This document shows, piece by piece, positions 61,024 to 64,000 of a DNA stretch of 64,000 nt. Under the pieces are notes generated by a model. It did no database searches. It was not told where the DNA came from and saw nothing but the letters and a program-made list of their open reading frames with translations. A program made the position numbers and the translations under genes. Location of the stretch: positions 186,001 to 250,000 of the forward strand of contig CAIKMQ010000003.1 of the NCBI GenBank assembly GCA_903828565.1, given 5' to 3'. The stretch comes from an uncultured Leptolinea sp. GTDB lineage: Bacteria > Chloroflexota > Anaerolineae > Anaerolineales > Anaerolineaceae. Every line of letters begins with the position of its first letter. Within the stretch, counting starts at the first letter, position 1.

Positions 61024-61569
61024 ATGCCTGTGATCACTCTCCAATTGGTCATTTTCATCACCGTGGCTGCCCTGGCGATCGCCTCTGCCCTGGGAATGCT
61101 TTTCAGCCGCAATACGGTCTATTCCGCGTTGCTGCTGGTATTCAACTTTACCACGGTGGCTTTTTTATATTTTATGATGGGAGCCCCTTTCATCGGACTG
61201 GCGCAGATCACTGTCTATGCCGGCGCGATCATGGTTCTTTTCCTCTTCGTAATCATGCTGCTCGGTACAGAACAGATCGCGCGGATCGAACAGCTCAGCG
61301 CACAAAGCGTTGCGGCGGTACTGCTTGGACTGGTGATCATCACAGAAGCAGTGGTCGTTTTCTTGCTGCGCAACCCAACTTCTCTGGTGGTCACAAGTGG
61401 CGGGGATGTTGTGAGCGTCAATGAGATCGGCGGCCTGCTTTACAGCCAGTATCTTCTGCCGTTCGAGATCACGTCGTTTATCCTGCTGGTGGCAGTAGTC
61501 GGCGCGATCATCCTGACCAAGCAGGAGAAGCCCGCTGGTAAGGCTGTTGAAGGTGAGGTGAAGAAATGA
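61024..61569 (+). CDS. nuoJ: NADH dehydrogenase I subunit J
   Basis: 181 aa, five membrane helices. Typical stretches are [20 protein letters not shown] (about 37-56) and [20 protein letters not shown] (about 58-77). It ends with a 4-nt overlap with nuoK. Confidence 0.95.
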   Translation: MPVITLQLVIFITVAALAIASALGMLFSRNTVYSALLLVFNFTTVAFLYFMMGAPFIGLAQITVYAGAIMVLFLFVIMLLGTEQIARIEQLSAQSVAAVLLGLVIITEAVVVFLLRNPTSLVVTSGGDVVSVNEIGGLLYSQYLLPFEITSFILLVAVVGAIILTKQEKPAGKAVEGEVKK

Positions 61570-61874
61570 ATACCATCCCGATGAGCTATTACCTGGTACT
61601 TTCAGCGGTGATGTTCACCCTGGGAGCCATCGGTGTGATCATCCGGCGCAACCCGCTGGTGATGTTCATGTCGCTGGAACTGATGTTCAATGCGGCCAAT
61701 CTCACTTTTGTGGCCTTTTCGAATGCCTTTGGCAATGCCAACGGTCAGATCTTTGTGTTTTTTGTGATGGTTGTTGCGGCAGCTGAAGTTGCGGTAGGCC
61801 TGGCTTTGATTGTTGCCATTTTCCGCACCCGCCACAGCATTGATATCGACCTGATGAATACCCTGAAGAACTAG
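61566..61874 (+). CDS. nuoK: NADH dehydrogenase I subunit K
   Basis: 102 aa, three membrane helices. The conserved Glu residues lie in [15 protein letters not shown] (Glu37) and [18 protein letters not shown] (about 69-86), part of the proton path shared with subunits A and J. Confidence 0.96.
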   Translation: MNTIPMSYYLVLSAVMFTLGAIGVIIRRNPLVMFMSLELMFNAANLTFVAFSNAFGNANGQIFVFFVMVVAAAEVAVGLALIVAIFRTRHSIDIDLMNTLKN

Positions 61875-61890
61875 GCAGAAGGGAAAGATT

Positions 61891-63864
61891 ATGGAAAACG
61901 CAACAACAACCCTTTACTTTCACCTGGTTCCGCTGGTGGTCTTCCTGCCCCTGGCTGGCCTGGTGATCAACCTGTTGATCGGAAAAAAGCTCGGCGAGGT
62001 GGTCAGCGGAACGATCGCCAGCCTGGCATCCGGCGCGGCATTTGTGGTAGCCTGTCTGCTGATGCTCTCCCTGCGTTCCAACCCGGAAGCTGTGGTCGTT
62101 CCCTTCGCAGAGTGGATCCGCGTTGGCGGACTGGCCGTGGATTGGGCCTTCCGGGTCGACACGCTCTCGGTCACCATGATGCTGGTGGTTTCCGGCGTCG
62201 GTACACTGATCCATATCTACGCGATTGGGTACATGCACGAAGATGTCCGTCTGAACGAAGACCCCGGCCGGTTTACCCGCTTCTTTATTTATCTTAACCT
62301 GTTCATCGCAATGATGATGATCCTGGTCAGCGCGGAAAGTTACTTGATGACATTCGTTGGCTGGGAAGGTGTGGGTCTCTGCTCTTACCTGCTGATCGGT
62401 TTCTGGTTCGAAAAGGGAAAAGAAGGCACAGGTAATGCCATAGCTGCAAAGAAGGCTTTCATCACCAACCGCGTGGGCGATTTCGGCTTTCTGGTTGCGA
62501 TGTTCATGATATTTTTACAGTTTGGGACATTATCTTTCAGCGAACTGGCACACGTTTCTGCGCCGGTGGGCGCGCTGGGGACGGTGGTTGTGGCAGGCAT
62601 TGGACTATTCCTGCTGCTGGCCGTAACAGGAAAAAGTGCTCAGCTGCCGTTGTTCGTCTGGCTGCCGGATGCCATGGCTGGCCCGACACCTGTCTCTGCG
62701 CTGATTCATGCGGCGACGATGGTGACCGCCGGTGTGTACCTGGTTGCCCGCTCAGCTCCGCTGTTTGAGCTCAGTCCGGTGGGTCCGCAGGCTGTTGCCT
62801 GGGTTGGCACCCTGACCGCTCTTTTTGCTGCGACCATTGCTGTCGGCCAGTATGATATCAAGAAAGTGCTGGCTTACTCCACCATCAGCCAACTGGGCTT
62901 TATGGTGGCGGCAGTTGGGATGGGCGCTTATGTTGCCGGTATGTTCCACCTGGTGACGCACGCTTTCTTCAAAGCGCTCCTCTTCCTTTCCGCAGGTTCT
63001 GTCATCCAGGGCGTCGAACACGGACACCACCACGATCCCCACGCAGATCATTATGCGGAGTTTGACCCGCAGGATATGCGCAATATGGGGGGGCTGGCTG
63101 GAAAGATGAAGGTCACGACAGCGGTGTATATCATTGGCGCGCTGGCACTGGCTGGCGTAGCCCCCCTGGCGGGTTTTTTCTCAAAAGACGAGATTGTTGC
63201 CTTTGCCTTCGGTAAAAACCCGGTGATGTTTACCATGCTGCTGCTGGCAGCCTTCTTTACGGCGTTTTACATGGCACGCCAGGTGTGGATGGTCTTCTTT
63301 GGCAAGGCTCGCACCACTGCCGCGCAAGGCGCACGTGAAAATCCCCTCGTTATGACCATCCCCCTGATGGTGCTGGCAGTTCTTTCGCTGGTGGGTGGAG
63401 CCCTCAACCTTCCCCATGTAGAAACACTCGGTAAGTGGTTGGAGCACACCATGGAAGGGCTACACCCGGCTGAGTTTAACTGGCTGGTCGCGGGTATCTC
63501 TTTGGCAGTCGCCTTCACAGGGATCGCAGCCGGCTGGTTCTTTTACGGAAGAAGGTCCTGGCAGCCTGGCCAGTCCGATCCGATGAAAAAGCTGCTGGGC
63601 CCGCTCTTTACGGCCTTCGAGCGAAAATGGTGGGTGGACGAGATCTATAACGCCCTGCTGCTGCAGCCGTATAAAGACCTTTCAGCAATTCTGGCTGAAC
63701 CTGTGGATCAGAAGCTCATCGATGGGTGCGCGAATGGCCTGGGCAGAATGACGGGCTGGTTCTCTCGGGGTATCGGCGTTTTGCAGAATGGGTTGGTGCG
63801 TTCCTACGCGCTGGTGATCCTTGCCGGTGTAGCCGCCATTCTTGGATATCTGATCTTACGGTAG
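61891..63864 (+). CDS. nuoL: NADH dehydrogenase I subunit L
   Basis: 657 aa antiporter-like proton-pumping subunit with about 15-16 membrane segments and the long lateral helix at the end. Motifs: FVGWEGVGLCSYLLIGFWFE (about 152-171; Glu of helix 5), PLFVWLPDAMAGPTPVSALI (about 250-269), and the lysine/histidine region AYSTISQLGFM and HLVTHAFFKALLFLSAG. A His-rich loop (GHHHDPHADHY, about 373-383) follows. Confidence 0.96.
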   Translation: MENATTTLYFHLVPLVVFLPLAGLVINLLIGKKLGEVVSGTIASLASGAAFVVACLLMLSLRSNPEAVVVPFAEWIRVGGLAVDWAFRVDTLSVTMMLVVSGVGTLIHIYAIGYMHEDVRLNEDPGRFTRFFIYLNLFIAMMMILVSAESYLMTFVGWEGVGLCSYLLIGFWFEKGKEGTGNAIAAKKAFITNRVGDFGFLVAMFMIFLQFGTLSFSELAHVSAPVGALGTVVVAGIGLFLLLAVTGKSAQLPLFVWLPDAMAGPTPVSALIHAATMVTAGVYLVARSAPLFELSPVGPQAVAWVGTLTALFAATIAVGQYDIKKVLAYSTISQLGFMVAAVGMGAYVAGMFHLVTHAFFKALLFLSAGSVIQGVEHGHHHDPHADHYAEFDPQDMRNMGGLAGKMKVTTAVYIIGALALAGVAPLAGFFSKDEIVAFAFGKNPVMFTMLLLAAFFTAFYMARQVWMVFFGKARTTAAQGARENPLVMTIPLMVLAVLSLVGGALNLPHVETLGKWLEHTMEGLHPAEFNWLVAGISLAVAFTGIAAGWFFYGRRSWQPGQSDPMKKLLGPLFTAFERKWWVDEIYNALLLQPYKDLSAILAEPVDQKLIDGCANGLGRMTGWFSRGIGVLQNGLVRSYALVILAGVAAILGYLILR

Positions 63865-63874
63865 AGGAAGGGCT

Positions 63875-64000
63875 ATGACCAACCTACTCAATCCACTGGT
63901 ATTACTTCTGCTCATCCCGCTGGCTGGAACTTTCCTGCTCTGGCTGATCCCCGGCGGACGGAAATCGCTGGTACGCTGGGTGGCTCTGCTGACCAGCCTG
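63875..64000 (+). CDS. nuoM: NADH dehydrogenase I subunit M (5' end, runs off window)
   Basis: Only 42 codons are present: MTNLLNPLVLLLLIPLAGTF followed by a hydrophobic stretch. Family assignment rests on position after nuoL and the expected first membrane helix. GAGGAAGGG precedes the ATG. Confidence 0.85.
   Translation, partial: MTNLLNPLVLLLLIPLAGTFLLWLIPGGRKSLVRWVALLTSL

Overview
The window is a gene-dense bacterial chromosome segment (GC high, roughly 55-60% by eye). It most resembles a Chloroflexota genome of the class Anaerolineae: GatCAB amidotransferase, a 14-gene-type complex I operon, secreted proteins with Pro/Thr-rich linkers, and short AT-rich -10 boxes placed directly before start codons. 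The taxonomic call is an inference from gene content and style, not from a marker-gene tree.

Layout. 1-7.2 kb (minus strand): gatC-gatA-M3 peptidase-half-size chromate transporter-sugar nucleotidyltransferase-aminotransferase-gatB. 7.2-12.8 kb (minus): secreted propeller protein, fatty-acid-hydroxylase-like protein, CBS protein, RlmL-like rRNA methyltransferase, YgiQ-type radical SAM protein. 13.0-19.5 kb (plus): the most notable locus, a compact operon for a eukaryote-like ubiquitin conjugation system. It holds an E1 fused to a GntR DNA-binding domain, a membrane protein with a C-terminal RING-like zinc domain, an E2 carrying its own N-terminal ubiquitin-like domain, a free ubiquitin-like protein, a JAMM protease, a membrane FHA protein and a membrane-anchored VWA protein. 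A strong sigma-70 promoter precedes it, and a perfect GntR/FadR-type palindrome (TGGTCAGACCA) lies at the expected transcription start, so the E1 probably represses or senses its own operon. 19.6-23.9 kb (minus): a KimA-type potassium importer with a KdpDE-like two-component system. 24.0-27.6 kb (plus): a TipA-like MerR regulator with an internal in-frame start, a small membrane methyltransferase and ComEC. 27.6-30.9 kb: feoABC facing a DtxR-family regulator across a palindromic control region. 31.1-34.3 kb: DnaJ/CbpA-type chaperone, HtrA-type lipoprotein protease and a bacterial eRF1-like (baeRF) protein. 34.9-39.0 kb: an ECF vitamin-type transporter (S, A-A', T) with a SAM-hydrolase-family enzyme. 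39.1-46.6 kb: a double-strand-break repair cluster made of two UvrD/AddAB-like proteins, a Cas4-like Fe-S nuclease and RecJ.

46.6-49.5 kb is a decayed accessory zone next to tRNA-Val. It has a 66-bp tandem repeat that includes the tRNA 3' end, GC-rich hairpins, a 93-bp inverted-repeat element, an orphan CRISPR array of three repeats, a small lipoprotein gene, and remnants of a thioredoxin-reductase-like and a radical SAM gene. 49.5-52.4 kb (minus): urocanate hydratase with two small membrane proteins. 52.6-64.0 kb: nuoABCDEFGHIJKLM (M cut by the window end), encoding a complete NADH-oxidising complex I.

A recurrent feature is leaderless mRNA: at seven genes a -10 hexamer ends exactly 6 nt before the ATG and no Shine-Dalgarno sequence is present.
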